Shown: positions 26,971 to 37,103, numbered from the stretch's first letter. The stretch: 64,000 nt of DNA from Oribacterium sp. UBA4274 (GCA_002396005.1 DGVW01000052.1:31062-95061), one strand, 5' to 3'. Translations and numbers: made by a program. Notes: generated by a model not told the origin, from the letters alone.

Positions 26971-27924
26971 TCACTTGATCTTAATTACATCTTTTGCGTT
27001 GGTATCAGAAATGATAAAGTGCGGCCGATTTTTAATTTCGAGATACATCTTTGAAATGTATTGTCCGATTACTCCAAGACATAAGAGCTGAATACCTCCT
27101 ATAAATATCACTACACAGACCGTTGATGCCCATCCGGCTACCGGGTCACCAAAAAGTAATCTCCGGACAATTATAAAAATCAGCATAACAAAGGATACTA
27201 CTGTTATAAAAAGTCCACAGCCTGATACAAAGCTTAGTGGAGCCTGGGAAAAATTTATTATTCCCTCCAATGCATACTTCATAAGCTTCCAAAAATTCCA
27301 CTTTGATTTACCGGCAGATCTTTCATGATTTTCATAAATCATCCAATACGTTCTGAATCCGATCCAGCCAAAAATGCCCTTAGAAAAACGATTGTACTCA
27401 CACATGCTCAAAACGGCATCAACCATATCCCGTTTCATCAATCTGAAATCTCTGGCACCGGGCATGATGTCTGCATCAGAAAAACGGTTTATAATTTTAT
27501 AGAACATATCTGAAAAAAAGCTGCGGACAGGCGGTTCACCCTTTCTATCCCCCCGACGTGCGGCAACGGAGTCATATTCTCCACTCTCCAGAACCTTAAG
27601 CATTTCCGGCAGGCACTCAGGCGGATCCTGCAGATCAACATCCATAACAGCTGTGTAATCGGAATGCGCATTGCAGAAGCCGGCATACATCGCAGCTTCT
27701 TTTCCAAAGTTTCTGGAAAAAGACAGATATTTTACATGTTCATCCTGCTGTGCCAATTGTTTCATGAAAGCTAATGTCCCATCCTTTGAACCGTCATTAA
27801 CAAACAAAATCGTGTAATCATATGGAAGTCCACAAAGAACTTTTGTCACCTCCTGATAAAATACACCAATTGCTTCCTCCTCATTGAAGCAAGGGACTAT
27901 TATCGTCAGACTTTTATTGCACAT
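26971..27924 (-). CDS. GtrB/DPM-type GT2 glycosyltransferase
   Basis: 317 residues. The GT2 domain (about 5-225) has IIVPCFNEEEAI, FVNDGSKDG, the DxD-like VMDVDLQDPPE and PGARDFRLMKRDMVDAV motifs. Two C-terminal membrane helices (about 230-255 and 265-290) follow, as in polyprenyl-phosphate glucosyl- and mannosyltransferases such as GtrB and YfdH. It transfers a sugar from a nucleotide donor to undecaprenyl phosphate. It follows the large membrane protein gene by only 3 bases, and that partner is a likely user of the lipid-linked sugar. Confidence 0.92.
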   Translation of the reverse strand: MCNKSLTIIVPCFNEEEAIGVFYQEVTKVLCGLPYDYTILFVNDGSKDGTLAFMKQLAQQDEHVKYLSFSRNFGKEAAMYAGFCNAHSDYTAVMDVDLQDPPECLPEMLKVLESGEYDSVAARRGDRKGEPPVRSFFSDMFYKIINRFSDADIMPGARDFRLMKRDMVDAVLSMCEYNRFSKGIFGWIGFRTYWMIYENHERSAGKSKWNFWKLMKYALEGIINFSQAPLSFVSGCGLFITVVSFVMLIFIIVRRLLFGDPVAGWASTVCVVIFIGGIQLLCLGVIGQYISKMYLEIKNRPHFIISDTNAKDVIKIK

Positions 27925-27927
27925 ATC

Positions 27928-29784
27928 TCATACCTCATCTTTGATACTCGAGACTTTAAAATCATATATAACACAATCACTTTTGACATTATACATAAGA
28001 AGAAATTGCGAAACATCCATATCCTGTTCCGGTGCTATACAGCCTTCCCACCTCTTAGTATCAGGATTGTACTGCATAGTTATCCCATGTACCTCCGACA
28101 TATCGTATGATGCCAAAACCGGATAAAACTCAGCCGGTTCGCTCACAGAACTATAGGATACCTGGTAGACTGTATTGTGCTCATGTGCTCCGTCTTCAAC
28201 ATTTCCGATAAACACGTATCCGTTACCATCAACGCCAAAGTTCAGTTCTGTGTCCCTCTCATAGAGTACCTTTTCACTAAAAACTGCACGTCTGTCACCT
28301 ATCAGTGCCGGTAGACCGGCCCCATTCTCCATAAGGACATTTCCGTAAACTCCTGCCCACAAAACCGTCACAAATGCACTGCCCAAAAATACATAGAAAA
28401 AATGTTCCTTCACAAAATTCCATGTCTTTCCGAGATCACCTGCATAACAAAGCACAGAAAACATACAGTAATATACCGGATAAAAGAACCTGATCTCCGG
28501 AGCATCAGAAACTTCCAAAACAGCCGGAATCACCAGCGCTACTATATAAAAGTTTCTCAAAAACGTCCCAAAAAGCTTTGGCCAGCTGACAAACACCACA
28601 AGCGCAGTCATGATCCACATGGCTACCACAAGCATAAAACGGACACTATGATTATCATAAAAATAGCGTATGTAATCTCCTGTAGTAATCGTCATAAGAG
28701 AAAAGAGATTTCTGCCGTATACACCCATCATATCAACCGGGTAATGCAAAAACATATACACCAGTTTAGATATCGAAAACTCTCCCTCAACTCTCTCAAG
28801 CAGATACGTTCCTGCTTTATCCTGATAGGCAATCCCCGGATATGGATACTCCATGTCAGTACCTATATAAGTATCATATTTGTATCTCTCTATACCCGAC
28901 TGCAGTTCAAACAGTTCCTGTGTTCCTTCATAGTTCTCAATTTGTTCGTACAGAACCCTGGGAGTAAAGGTTCCACGATAATGATGATTGATAATCATTT
29001 GCGGTGCTGCCGCAATCAGGATACCCGCTAAAAGCCCTGTTATGAAGCCAAAATTCCGAAGCAAAAAACTTTTTTTGGTGTCCTCAGGTAAACTATTTTT
29101 CATTTTTAACGCAATGGCGCCCAAATAATAAACCGCTAACAGCAGAAAGCCATACAGGTTAAGTATACGTATGTTATAGGCCAGGTACATAGCAACACCC
29201 GACAGCAGCCCGAATCCGGCACTTCCTAAAGTCCGCCGTCCGCTGTCCCACCAGCAAAGTCCGAAATATACAGAAATCGAGAACAGTGCAAAGGAAGCTG
29301 TATCTGTCAAAGGAAACGGGATATCGTCAATAAAATAAAATATCATCAAAAGACTTCCGGTGATACCTATCCATACCCTTCCAGTGATCCTCTTGATACG
29401 AAATATGCCCGGCAGAACAACAGAAAAAAAGGTACCGTAAAAACCTGCTCTCACAAACCAGAACAGGTAGTATGCCCCCATATCTCCAAAACTGCTTCCA
29501 AGTTTTTTAATGCCCCCATAAAACACCGGCAGAAAATATCCGCGAAAAGTTTCAGGGAATGACAATAAATCAAATCCGTGTTCAAATACCGGATCGGCTT
29601 CATTCCAGTAATATCCTGCGTCAAAAGGAAAACTCAGTTCCCTTCTCATTATGAAGTATAAATAAAACAAAATTGCCGACACAAAAGAAGCGAGAGTGCG
29701 GCGCACCCTCTCATCCTTTATTGCATCAAAGCTAAATAGTAGTTTCTTATCTATAGCGGATTTCATACAAAACTCATCTCTCAT
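27928..29784 (-). CDS. Large polytopic membrane protein, probable GT-C-type glycosyltransferase
   Basis: 618 residues with about 10-12 membrane helices over residues 25-490 and an extracytoplasmic C-terminal domain (about 490-618). The N-terminal loop after the first helix has FDAGYYWNEADPVFEHG, acidic as in GT-C enzymes. No exact family was assigned. The reading frame overlaps the end of the penicillin-binding protein gene by 11 bases. An alternative start is the Met at residue 7 (29766); neither start has a strong ribosome site, which suits translational coupling. Together with the GtrB-like gene it probably glycosylates an envelope polymer; this is inference. Confidence 0.75.
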   Translation of the reverse strand: MRDEFCMKSAIDKKLLFSFDAIKDERVRRTLASFVSAILFYLYFIMRRELSFPFDAGYYWNEADPVFEHGFDLLSFPETFRGYFLPVFYGGIKKLGSSFGDMGAYYLFWFVRAGFYGTFFSVVLPGIFRIKRITGRVWIGITGSLLMIFYFIDDIPFPLTDTASFALFSISVYFGLCWWDSGRRTLGSAGFGLLSGVAMYLAYNIRILNLYGFLLLAVYYLGAIALKMKNSLPEDTKKSFLLRNFGFITGLLAGILIAAAPQMIINHHYRGTFTPRVLYEQIENYEGTQELFELQSGIERYKYDTYIGTDMEYPYPGIAYQDKAGTYLLERVEGEFSISKLVYMFLHYPVDMMGVYGRNLFSLMTITTGDYIRYFYDNHSVRFMLVVAMWIMTALVVFVSWPKLFGTFLRNFYIVALVIPAVLEVSDAPEIRFFYPVYYCMFSVLCYAGDLGKTWNFVKEHFFYVFLGSAFVTVLWAGVYGNVLMENGAGLPALIGDRRAVFSEKVLYERDTELNFGVDGNGYVFIGNVEDGAHEHNTVYQVSYSSVSEPAEFYPVLASYDMSEVHGITMQYNPDTKRWEGCIAPEQDMDVSQFLLMYNVKSDCVIYDFKVSSIKDEV

Positions 29785-31267
29785 TCAACCAATAATCAAA
29801 CACAGCTCTTGCTACAGGTACAGCTGTTCGGCCTCCGGTTTCTCCTTCTTCCACCACAACGCAGACTGCGATTTCCGGGCCATCGTATGGTGCAAACCCT
29901 GTGAACCAGGCATTGGTGATAGTCTCACCGTTTTTGCTCACTTCCGCAGAACCTGTTTTTCCTGCCGCCGCGTATTCAGCATCCCTGAGTTTTGACGCGG
30001 TTCCGTCTGTTACTACTGACCTCATAAAGGAACCAAGCAGACTCGCTTCCTTCTCTGTAAGCAGCTGCTTTTCTGCAGAATCCTCAAAAACCTTGATAAC
30101 ATTTCCCTCTGAGGACTGCACTTGTTTAAGTAACTTAGGCTCAACCAATACACCCTTGTTGGCAATGGCCGATGCAAGGATGACCTCATGCAGCGGGCTC
30201 ATCATAGTCTCTCCCTGTCCGATAGCAGTCTGCATCATAGTCCATATACCGGAATCCTCAGTAACTGTAAATCTGCTCTTACTGGAGGATATGTCTATAG
30301 GAAGCTCCTGATTGAACAAAAGCTGATCTGCTGTTTCCATAAGTTTCTTCTTATCAACAAGTGTCCCGATCTTGGCAAATGCTGAATTACAGGAGTAGGC
30401 AAATGCAGTGTGCAGGTCTTCTGCACCATGAACCTCACCGCTGTAGCAGTGCACTACATAATCATCATCTGCCGGATCCCGGTACTTCCCATCACAATTG
30501 AAGGCAAAATTCTGATAATCATCAGGATGCTCACGTATATACTCAAGCGCCATAACAATCTTAAATGTTGAGCCCGGAGCATATAGTCCCTGTGTGCATC
30601 TGTTCAGAAGCGGACCTGCTGATGACGAATCATTGACTATGCTGTCCCAATCCGTAACTATCGTATTGGGATCAAAGCTCGGCTTTGAGGCCATGGCGAG
30701 GACCTCTCCTGTTTTGGGGTTCACCGCTATAACTGCACCGTTATGCTCCCCCAAAGCTTCGTAAGCTACCTGCTGCAGTCCGGCGTCAAGGCTTACGATG
30801 ACATTATCTCCGAGGCTCTTTTTCTCAGTAATTTCATTGGCCACCTGAATCACAGGGTTTGAGTTTGATTCCATGAGATAAAAATTGGCCAATGCCTCGA
30901 TACCGGTCTTACCCTTGGTGGAGTATCCGACAGATTGGGCAAATACTCTGCCGAAAGGATACTGTCTTGTCTCTGTATATGTACCATCGGGGTTGTCCGA
31001 TCCGTCTTTGTTTTTACGCGTATCAGTAACCTCAGTTCTGGCAAGCACCTGACCGTCTGATGATATGATAGCCCCCCTTACAAATCTGTTGTTGAATACT
31101 TCCATTCGGGGATTGTAGGAATTTCCCATCAGATCATCTGAACGCCAACCGATGAAATAAACCATATATCCGATCATGGCCAAAAACAGAAATGCAAAAA
31201 AGTATATGCACCCTATGATATTTTTATTTGATTTTCTCATATGTAAACGAGAGTTTTTATTTGACAT
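29774..31267 (-). CDS. Class B penicillin-binding protein (PBP2/PbpA type)
   Basis: 497 residues. One N-terminal membrane segment (about 18-40), a short dimerisation region and a C-terminal transpeptidase domain. The three active-site motifs are intact: STFK (233-236), SCN (292-294) and KTGS (437-440). Its compact form, without PASTA domains, resembles PbpA/PBPH-type enzymes paired with RodA/FtsW. It lies 33 bases after the FtsW/RodA-like gene, the normal SEDS-bPBP pairing for glycan polymerisation and cross-linking. The tail codons overlap the next gene. Confidence 0.94.
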   Translation of the reverse strand: MSNKNSRLHMRKSNKNIIGCIYFFAFLFLAMIGYMVYFIGWRSDDLMGNSYNPRMEVFNNRFVRGAIISSDGQVLARTEVTDTRKNKDGSDNPDGTYTETRQYPFGRVFAQSVGYSTKGKTGIEALANFYLMESNSNPVIQVANEITEKKSLGDNVIVSLDAGLQQVAYEALGEHNGAVIAVNPKTGEVLAMASKPSFDPNTIVTDWDSIVNDSSSAGPLLNRCTQGLYAPGSTFKIVMALEYIREHPDDYQNFAFNCDGKYRDPADDDYVVHCYSGEVHGAEDLHTAFAYSCNSAFAKIGTLVDKKKLMETADQLLFNQELPIDISSSKSRFTVTEDSGIWTMMQTAIGQGETMMSPLHEVILASAIANKGVLVEPKLLKQVQSSEGNVIKVFEDSAEKQLLTEKEASLLGSFMRSVVTDGTASKLRDAEYAAAGKTGSAEVSKNGETITNAWFTGFAPYDGPEIAVCVVVEEGETGGRTAVPVARAVFDYWLNER

Positions 31268-31300
31268 CTGGCATCACCTTCAACTCAATTCTCCGGAAAG

Positions 31301-32797
31301 TCAAAATCCAAGATCCTCTGCAGAAACCTTCTCACTTTTATAATGAGGATCATCTTCTATATCTTCCATGTCATAATCAGAGTCAATATAATCTGTATCA
31401 TCGTATCCCGAATCCTCATTCAGTGGCTCATCATACGAAAGTCTGTCGGGCCTTCCTGCCGCACGCCGCTCCAACACCTCGATTTCATCTGCTTCATCCT
31501 CATTACCCTGTATGATATAGAGCGCCTGAATTATGGCAAATACGATGAATGCAGACACAAGTGACGATCCGCCGTAGCTTACAAAGGGCAGCGTCACACC
31601 GGTTGACGGGATAAACTTGATTGAACCTCCGATAGTGAGAAACACCTGTACTATATACTCGATAGCAAGCCCAACTGATACATACTTATAGAAAGCAGAT
31701 TCCATATAAGTTGCTATAAGCATCATCTGCATAAAGCATCCCAGGCATACCAGAACTATACAGATGGCTGTTAATGCTCCCATCTCTTCTGATATCGCAG
31801 ATATGATGAAGTCTTTTTCGACGATAGGAATCTTATTGGGCAAGCCCTGATATAGACCGAGACCTACAAAGCCTCCGGTTCCGATAGCAAAAAGTGACTG
31901 TGTTATCTGATAACCCTTATTGTCCATATCCGCCCACGGGTCCATCCATGCAAATACTCTGGTACGCACATGACTGAAAGAAAAATAGGAAAAGACCGCT
32001 GCAAGACACATGGAAACATTGCCAAGAAACAGATACATAAAATTGTTTGTGGATATGAAAAGCATCACAAGATACGCAATGAAAAATATCAGAGCTGCTC
32101 CCAGATCCTTGCACAGAACGAGAATCAGCATATGAACTGCCGCCACCAGTGAAGTAACACAGATATCCTTAAAATCTTCAGCATAACTCAGCATGCCGGC
32201 GGTAGCGAGAACAAAGGTAATCTTCACTATCTCAGATGCCTGAAAGGTGAAGCCCGCTATGGAGATAGACATTTTCGCCCCATAGCTGGTGGCACCGATA
32301 ATGAGAACTATCCCCTGCAGTATTATACCTATGGCAGCAAATATGTATCTCCATCTCACAAGATCCCAGACCCTGTCTATGATATACGGAACGGCAAGGG
32401 AGATGACAGCCGAACCCACTATGATTGCAAACTGTTTTATAGCCTTACTCATATCAAGTCTCTCAAGTATGATCATACCGTAGGCCAAAAAGAAAACAGT
32501 GTTGTTTAAAAGCAATCGATTGATATTCCGATACAAATATGTGGATAAAAATGTATATGCCAGAAAAAATATCAGCTGAATCCCATAAAAAACTATGACT
32601 TCCACGCTTCCGGTCTTTAGATAAATGGTGAGATTCATCAGAAAATGGACCAGCAAAATGATGCGAAGCTGCCAGTCGCACAGCGGATTCGCATCATCCT
32701 GATCCGGTATTGATAAAAATCTGAAATTGCAATATGTATACAGAACTATCAACAGTAACTGAATATATTTTGTAGCTGTAATGTATAAATTGATCAT
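31301..32797 (-). CDS. FtsW/RodA/SpoVE family SEDS glycosyltransferase
   Basis: 498 residues with about 10-12 membrane helices. SEDS signatures are clear: GDKGYQITQSLFAIGTGG-like MDNKGYQITQSLFAIGTGGF, GLGLYQGLPNKIPIVEKDFIIS, and the C-terminal FIPSTGVTLPFVSYGGSS. The C-terminus extends about 60 residues beyond the last helix in an acidic cytoplasmic tail rich in Asp, Glu and Tyr. SEDS proteins polymerise peptidoglycan from lipid II with a class B PBP, which is the next gene. FtsW and RodA cannot be told apart from this sequence alone. Confidence 0.94.
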   Translation of the reverse strand: MINLYITATKYIQLLLIVLYTYCNFRFLSIPDQDDANPLCDWQLRIILLVHFLMNLTIYLKTGSVEVIVFYGIQLIFFLAYTFLSTYLYRNINRLLLNNTVFFLAYGMIILERLDMSKAIKQFAIIVGSAVISLAVPYIIDRVWDLVRWRYIFAAIGIILQGIVLIIGATSYGAKMSISIAGFTFQASEIVKITFVLATAGMLSYAEDFKDICVTSLVAAVHMLILVLCKDLGAALIFFIAYLVMLFISTNNFMYLFLGNVSMCLAAVFSYFSFSHVRTRVFAWMDPWADMDNKGYQITQSLFAIGTGGFVGLGLYQGLPNKIPIVEKDFIISAISEEMGALTAICIVLVCLGCFMQMMLIATYMESAFYKYVSVGLAIEYIVQVFLTIGGSIKFIPSTGVTLPFVSYGGSSLVSAFIVFAIIQALYIIQGNEDEADEIEVLERRAAGRPDRLSYDEPLNEDSGYDDTDYIDSDYDMEDIEDDPHYKSEKVSAEDLGF

Positions 32798-32935
32798 ATT
32801 AAACTTTCATGCTGTATCTCTGAATCATGTCATCACGAGCATATCATAAATCAATATACTATCATGCCCGGAAGGCTATCCGTAACCTGGTGTAGTGTAT
32901 ATTCATGTACCCGCCCTAATGGTCATTATGTATGA

Positions 32936-33988
32936 TCACTCGATGCCATGTCTGAAATGTCCTCTTGTGATATTTTTAGGTATGGCTCCCGAAAGCACTG
33001 AAAGTACTTCTCTGCCCGTTTCTACCGTAAAATCATATCTCACATATTCCGGATCAAGCTGATATATCTCGCTCTCACAATCGTAAAGAACCAATGGCTC
33101 TGCATTGAAAATCTGATTATAGCAGTACTTGCAGTAGCACCTTACAGGCATATCCTTCTGCATACGATCTCTCAGCTTGAGAATGCGGTTTCTATGATCG
33201 CATCTGTCTGAAGTTCTCTGTATGCAATTGGCACTCACCATCATAGGCAGATGTCCGTAAACCAGCACATCATATGGTATCTGTGCCATGCGGTCCTCCC
33301 GGTTCCTCAGGGCATGCCTGAGATTAACACACTCTCTGTATGTAAGCTCTATAGGATATGTAAGCTTCTCCGCCCCAAGTTCCAGCAGCATAGACACAGC
33401 TTCCGTGTTGTAGCCATAACAAGTATAGTCGAAGACCTTCTTTATGTGGCTTAAACCTTTATTACCACTTTCTGAAGTCTCAAGTTCGGAAAGCATCATC
33501 GCCTCGTCATAACTTCTGATGAGAATTACATCCGGAGCAGAGTCCTTATCCATAAGTCTCTGTACCAGTTCCAGTGAATCAAGACATGGATCCGTATCTC
33601 TCTCGATACGTCTGAGTCTGAGTCCCGCAATTTTTCCTGCACCATGTATCCCTCTTATGATTTCTGCAAATGCCTCTGCCTCAGCCTCCTTTTTATCTTT
33701 TGCTTTTCCGGCTTCGGAAGCATTTGCATTTCTGGAAAATCCGAAACAGGCTTCATCCACATATATGCACTTTACAGCATTGACCGAAAGCACAGCTTTT
33801 AACTGGGCGTCTGTTTCTACAGACACAGAAACCTGTGATTTCCAATCCTCCGCAGAGGTTCCGTAGGTTATTGCTTCTCTAGTTTCTTTAGCGGTACCAG
33901 ATCTGCCTGCACCTGAATTACGAGCTTTTACACTTTTCTGATCCGATTTTCCTTTATTCTGCTGTCGTGAGTTGTCTCTCCGAGCCAC
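32936..33988 (-). CDS. Peptidase U32-related protein (second half-like)
   Basis: 350 residues. A basic, low-complexity N-terminus (about 1-45) is followed by a TIM-barrel-like segment matching the C-terminal half of long U32/RlhA-type proteins (DVILIRSYDEAM, NTEAVSMLLELGAEKLTYPIELTY, VLVYGHLPMMVSANC, and a Cys cluster CYCKYCYNQIFNAEPLVLYDC). It begins with GTG, with AGGAG 7 bases upstream, and overlaps the end of the preceding U32 gene by 35 bases in another frame. U32 proteins of this kind act in RNA hydroxylation or iron-sulphur-dependent chemistry. It probably works in complex with its neighbour. Confidence 0.82.
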   Translation of the reverse strand: MARRDNSRQQNKGKSDQKSVKARNSGAGRSGTAKETREAITYGTSAEDWKSQVSVSVETDAQLKAVLSVNAVKCIYVDEACFGFSRNANASEAGKAKDKKEAEAEAFAEIIRGIHGAGKIAGLRLRRIERDTDPCLDSLELVQRLMDKDSAPDVILIRSYDEAMMLSELETSESGNKGLSHIKKVFDYTCYGYNTEAVSMLLELGAEKLTYPIELTYRECVNLRHALRNREDRMAQIPYDVLVYGHLPMMVSANCIQRTSDRCDHRNRILKLRDRMQKDMPVRCYCKYCYNQIFNAEPLVLYDCESEIYQLDPEYVRYDFTVETGREVLSVLSGAIPKNITRGHFRHGIE

Positions 33989-35354
33989 TTAATATCTCCT
34001 CTTCATACATATCCAGTGCTGTACGTCTCAATTGGTTGAGCTTACCCACCGGATAAAAAGCATTACCCTCTATATGTACATTTACTTTGTCCAGAGTAAA
34101 TGCAGTCCCTCCTGTTTTCCTGAGTCTCGCTTCCACATCTTGAGCTGTAACCGGATGACTCTCTGCAAAAGCCACCTGCTCATCCGAAACAGCTGTGACC
34201 ATCCTGCCGGAAGCATCGCTCAGTATAAGTACCGCAGGTGATCCTACACTTATAGTCATGTCAGCATCCAATGAAATAGTCCGGTTCTTAAGGATGAACT
34301 CTGATTCAATATAAGAAAGAACCTCCTTATCCACCTCACGGAACTTTTTCTCCTCTATAGCTATCATATCAGCACCATTATGCTTCTTGAGATAGCTTGT
34401 AACTCCGCCACGGTCAAATACCTCTCTCAGGATCTTCACATCCTTCGGCAAAACACTGTACCTGTCGATTTCTCCGTCTATATACTTTATGGCAAGATCG
34501 AGATACTTCCTATACACACTTACAACTCCCGCTGTATATATCGGAGATTTCATGCGGCCCTCGATCTTGAAGCTGTAAGCTCCTGCCTGTATAAGTTCAG
34601 GTAAAAGATCTATGGTCTGCATATCCTTCATGCTGAGAAGATATCCCTTTTTGTGGGTTTCTGACTGCTTCCCGGATTTTAATCTTGCCCCGTCACCATC
34701 TAATGCTGTCTCACCTCGGTTTATCGCCTCATAACACAAGCGGCAGGTGCCGGCACACCGGCCTCGGTTTCCTGACCTTCCGCCCAGAAGTGATGACATA
34801 AAACACGCTCCCGAAAAGCTGTAGCACATGGCACCATGGCAGAACACCTCAAGCTCCATACCTGTCTCTTCATGGATACGCCTGATTTCAGACAGACTCA
34901 GTTCTCTGCTGCAAACTGCCCTTGTCATTCCGAATTTCTGTGCCATGCGGGCGCCATTAACACTTGAAATGGTATCCTGCGTACTTGCATGTACCTCAAG
35001 TCCCGGAAACATCTCATGGATTTTTTTAACTGCGCCGAGATCCTGCATGATCAGTCCATCCACACCGGCTTCATAATATGGTTTTATGTACGAAAAAAGC
35101 TCTTTAAGTTCCATGTCCTTAAAGAGTATATTTACCGTCATATATAATTTTACCGAGAAGAGATGACAGTAACGGATGGCCTCCATCACCATATCTTCCT
35201 CCTCGGCCTTTGCTGAATCCGCGTAGGCGCGGGCGCCGAACTTTCTGCCACCCATATATATGGCATCGGCTCCTGCATTGACCGCTGCAACAACAGATTT
35301 AAATGACCCCGCCGGTGCCAGCAACTCTACGCGCTTATCTCTAACAATCTTCAT
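33954..35354 (-). CDS. Peptidase U32 family protein
   Basis: 466 residues. The conserved U32 core is seen in VELLAPAGSFKSVVAAVNAGADAIYMGG, VDGLIMQDLG, HASTQDTISSVNGARM, EVFCHGAMCYSFSGACFMSSLLGGRSGNRG and CAGTCRLCY (the family's Cys cluster), then YSFKIEGRMKSPIY. Members include RlhA (23S rRNA hydroxylation) and UbiU/V, which are iron-sulphur proteins despite the peptidase name. It is 6 bases after zapA and overlaps the second U32-like gene. In many bacteria the equivalent of both genes is one polypeptide. Confidence 0.93.
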   Translation of the reverse strand: MKIVRDKRVELLAPAGSFKSVVAAVNAGADAIYMGGRKFGARAYADSAKAEEEDMVMEAIRYCHLFSVKLYMTVNILFKDMELKELFSYIKPYYEAGVDGLIMQDLGAVKKIHEMFPGLEVHASTQDTISSVNGARMAQKFGMTRAVCSRELSLSEIRRIHEETGMELEVFCHGAMCYSFSGACFMSSLLGGRSGNRGRCAGTCRLCYEAINRGETALDGDGARLKSGKQSETHKKGYLLSMKDMQTIDLLPELIQAGAYSFKIEGRMKSPIYTAGVVSVYRKYLDLAIKYIDGEIDRYSVLPKDVKILREVFDRGGVTSYLKKHNGADMIAIEEKKFREVDKEVLSYIESEFILKNRTISLDADMTISVGSPAVLILSDASGRMVTAVSDEQVAFAESHPVTAQDVEARLRKTGGTAFTLDKVNVHIEGNAFYPVGKLNQLRRTALDMYEEEILSGSERQLTTAE

Positions 35355-35359
35355 AAAAA

Positions 35360-35815
35360 TCAGTTCTTTTTCCTTGTTCCCGAAGATATGGAAGTAACAT
35401 TCTCCTCTTCAGAAAGTGCTCTGTCTCTCGCATTCCTTGCCGCCAGTTTGGTTTCAGCCTCTGCAAGACGTTTCTGAGTATTCTCAAGCTCTTTTAATGT
35501 TGTCTCCAGCTTGACCTGCATGTTTACCAGATCATGCTTAGCACTGTAGCTCTCACGCTCAGCCTCATCCTTGTCTCTCTCAAACTTACGGGTTTTATCC
35601 TGCTCGCGGAAAAGATCGTCACAGATATTGATTTCCAGCAATAAAGCCTTCAGATTATCATCAAGCTTATTGTAATTGGATATCTGTCTCTTGAAATCCA
35701 GAATCTTCTGATTGAGATAACTTGCAACCTCATGCATATATCCTTCGGTAGCATTGCCCGAAAGCTGATAAATCTTTCCGTCTATAACTACTTCTACTGT
35801 TTTCTTTTCTGCCAT
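35360..35815 (-). CDS. zapA: Cell division protein ZapA-like
   Basis: 151 residues from the ATG at 35815. The ZapA fold is at 1-90 (EKKTVEVVIDGKIYQLSGNATEGYMHEVASYLNQKI), followed by a long coiled coil (about 70-135) and a charged tail. A longer frame upstream (to 35866) has no family similarity and was not used. ZapA bundles FtsZ filaments at midcell. It heads an operon with the two U32-like genes and has a consensus promoter at 35964-35992. Confidence 0.88.
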   Translation of the reverse strand: MAEKKTVEVVIDGKIYQLSGNATEGYMHEVASYLNQKILDFKRQISNYNKLDDNLKALLLEINICDDLFREQDKTRKFERDKDEAERESYSAKHDLVNMQVKLETTLKELENTQKRLAEAETKLAARNARDRALSEEENVTSISSGTRKKN

Positions 35816-35963
35816 AGGTTTACTCTCTATTCTTTCCTGACAAGCATCATGCCAATGTTTTATCAAATGTTATCATTATCCGGATACATCCGGCTCATAT
35901 ATCATAGTTTCTATAGAAGTCCGAAATCTCTGTCTATCAGAGACTTCGTCAAAAATACACCGA

Positions 35964-35992
35964 ATATTACTACACAACCGGAGATTTGTCAA
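35964..35992 (-). promoter_or_regulatory. Sigma-A promoter upstream of zapA
   Basis: On the minus strand TTGACA (35987-35992), exactly 17 bases, then TAATAT (35964-35969). Transcription would start near 35957, about 140 bases before the zapA start, with a small hairpin TCTCTG/CAGAGA in the leader. Confidence 0.8.
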
Positions 35993-36092
35993 ATTTATTG
36001 TACCACACTTTAACGAAACATTTGAATCAATCTGAAAATGCCATATCATCTCTCCTTAATTGATTTATAGCTTCTAAACCTCAGCTGACCTG

Positions 36093-37103
36093 TCATAAAT
36101 CAAGTGTTTCCTGATGCGGAATCCCGAGATGCCTGTAGGCATTTTGAGTGGCAACACGTCCTCTCGGTGTCCTGTTAATGAGTCCGTTCATCAGAAGATA
36201 CGGTTCATATACATCCTCTATGGTTCCGCTGTCCTCACCGAGAGCTGCTGCCAGGGTTTCAACTCCCACAGGTCCTCCGTTAAACTTCTCGATAATTGTC
36301 AAAAGATAGGTTCTGTCATTCTGATCCAGGCCCAGCTTATCGACATCCAGTATATCAAGGGCCATATCTGCAGCTTCTCTCGTGATACGACCGCCGTACT
36401 TTACATCCGCAAAATCTCTTACTCTCTTGAGAAGACGGTTTGCAAGTCTAGGTGTTCCTCTGGATCTCAATGCTATACGCTCAGCACCCTCATCATCTAT
36501 CTCAACATCCAAAACTCCTGCAGAACGAAGCACTATCTGTTTAAGTTCATCCTTATTATAAAACTCCAGCTTGGAAATGATACCGAATCTGTCTCTCAAA
36601 GGCGCAGAAAGGAGACCAGCTCTCGTGGTAGCACCAATCAAAGTGAAGTGAGGCAGATCCAGCCTTATGGATCTTGCTGTTGCATCCTTACCGAGCATGA
36701 TATCTATGGCGAAATCCTCCATGGCAGGATACAGTACCTCTTCGACCTGACGATTGAGTCTGTGTATCTCATCCACAAAAAGCACGTCACCTTCCGAAAG
36801 TCCGTTCAGTATCGCCGCAATCTCTCCCGGCTTTTCGATGGCCGGACCGGAAGTGACCTTTATATTGACTCCAAGTTCATTGGCGATAATGTTGGAAATA
36901 GTAGTTTTTCCAAGTCCCGGAGGTCCGTAAAAGAGGCAATGGTCCAAAGACTCGCCACGATTCTTGGCTGCGGCGATATAGACCTTCATCATCTCCTTAA
37001 GCTTGGACTGTCCAATATATGAGTCCAGGGACTGTGGCCTGATCTTCGGGGCCAACTGTTTGTCTTCTACTGTTTCATCTGTGTTAATAACTCGACGTTC
37101 CAT
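36093..37103 (-). CDS. ruvB: Holliday junction branch-migration ATPase RuvB
   Basis: 336 residues, standard length. The AAA+ domain carries Walker [10 protein letters not shown] (60-68), Walker [11 protein letters not shown], sensor GATTRAG and arginine-finger region APLRDRFG. The C-terminal winged-helix domain ends with [18 protein letters not shown]. RuvB hexamers drive branch migration together with RuvA. It lies 193 bases after ruvA on the same strand; no ruvC is present here. Confidence 0.98.
   Translation of the reverse strand: MERRVINTDETVEDKQLAPKIRPQSLDSYIGQSKLKEMMKVYIAAAKNRGESLDHCLFYGPPGLGKTTISNIIANELGVNIKVTSGPAIEKPGEIAAILNGLSEGDVLFVDEIHRLNRQVEEVLYPAMEDFAIDIMLGKDATARSIRLDLPHFTLIGATTRAGLLSAPLRDRFGIISKLEFYNKDELKQIVLRSAGVLDVEIDDEGAERIALRSRGTPRLANRLLKRVRDFADVKYGGRITREAADMALDILDVDKLGLDQNDRTYLLTIIEKFNGGPVGVETLAAALGEDSGTIEDVYEPYLLMNGLINRTPRGRVATQNAYRHLGIPHQETLDL

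Noticed and set aside
33954..33988. Frameshift error splitting the U32 gene
   Set aside because: The second gene has its own GTG start with a well-spaced AGGAG and a distinct N-terminus, so a genuine two-gene arrangement is more likely.
36114..37022. 302-aa plus-strand open frame opposite ruvB
   Set aside because: It is antisense to an unmistakable ruvB, with Cys/Ser-rich composition typical of a shadow.
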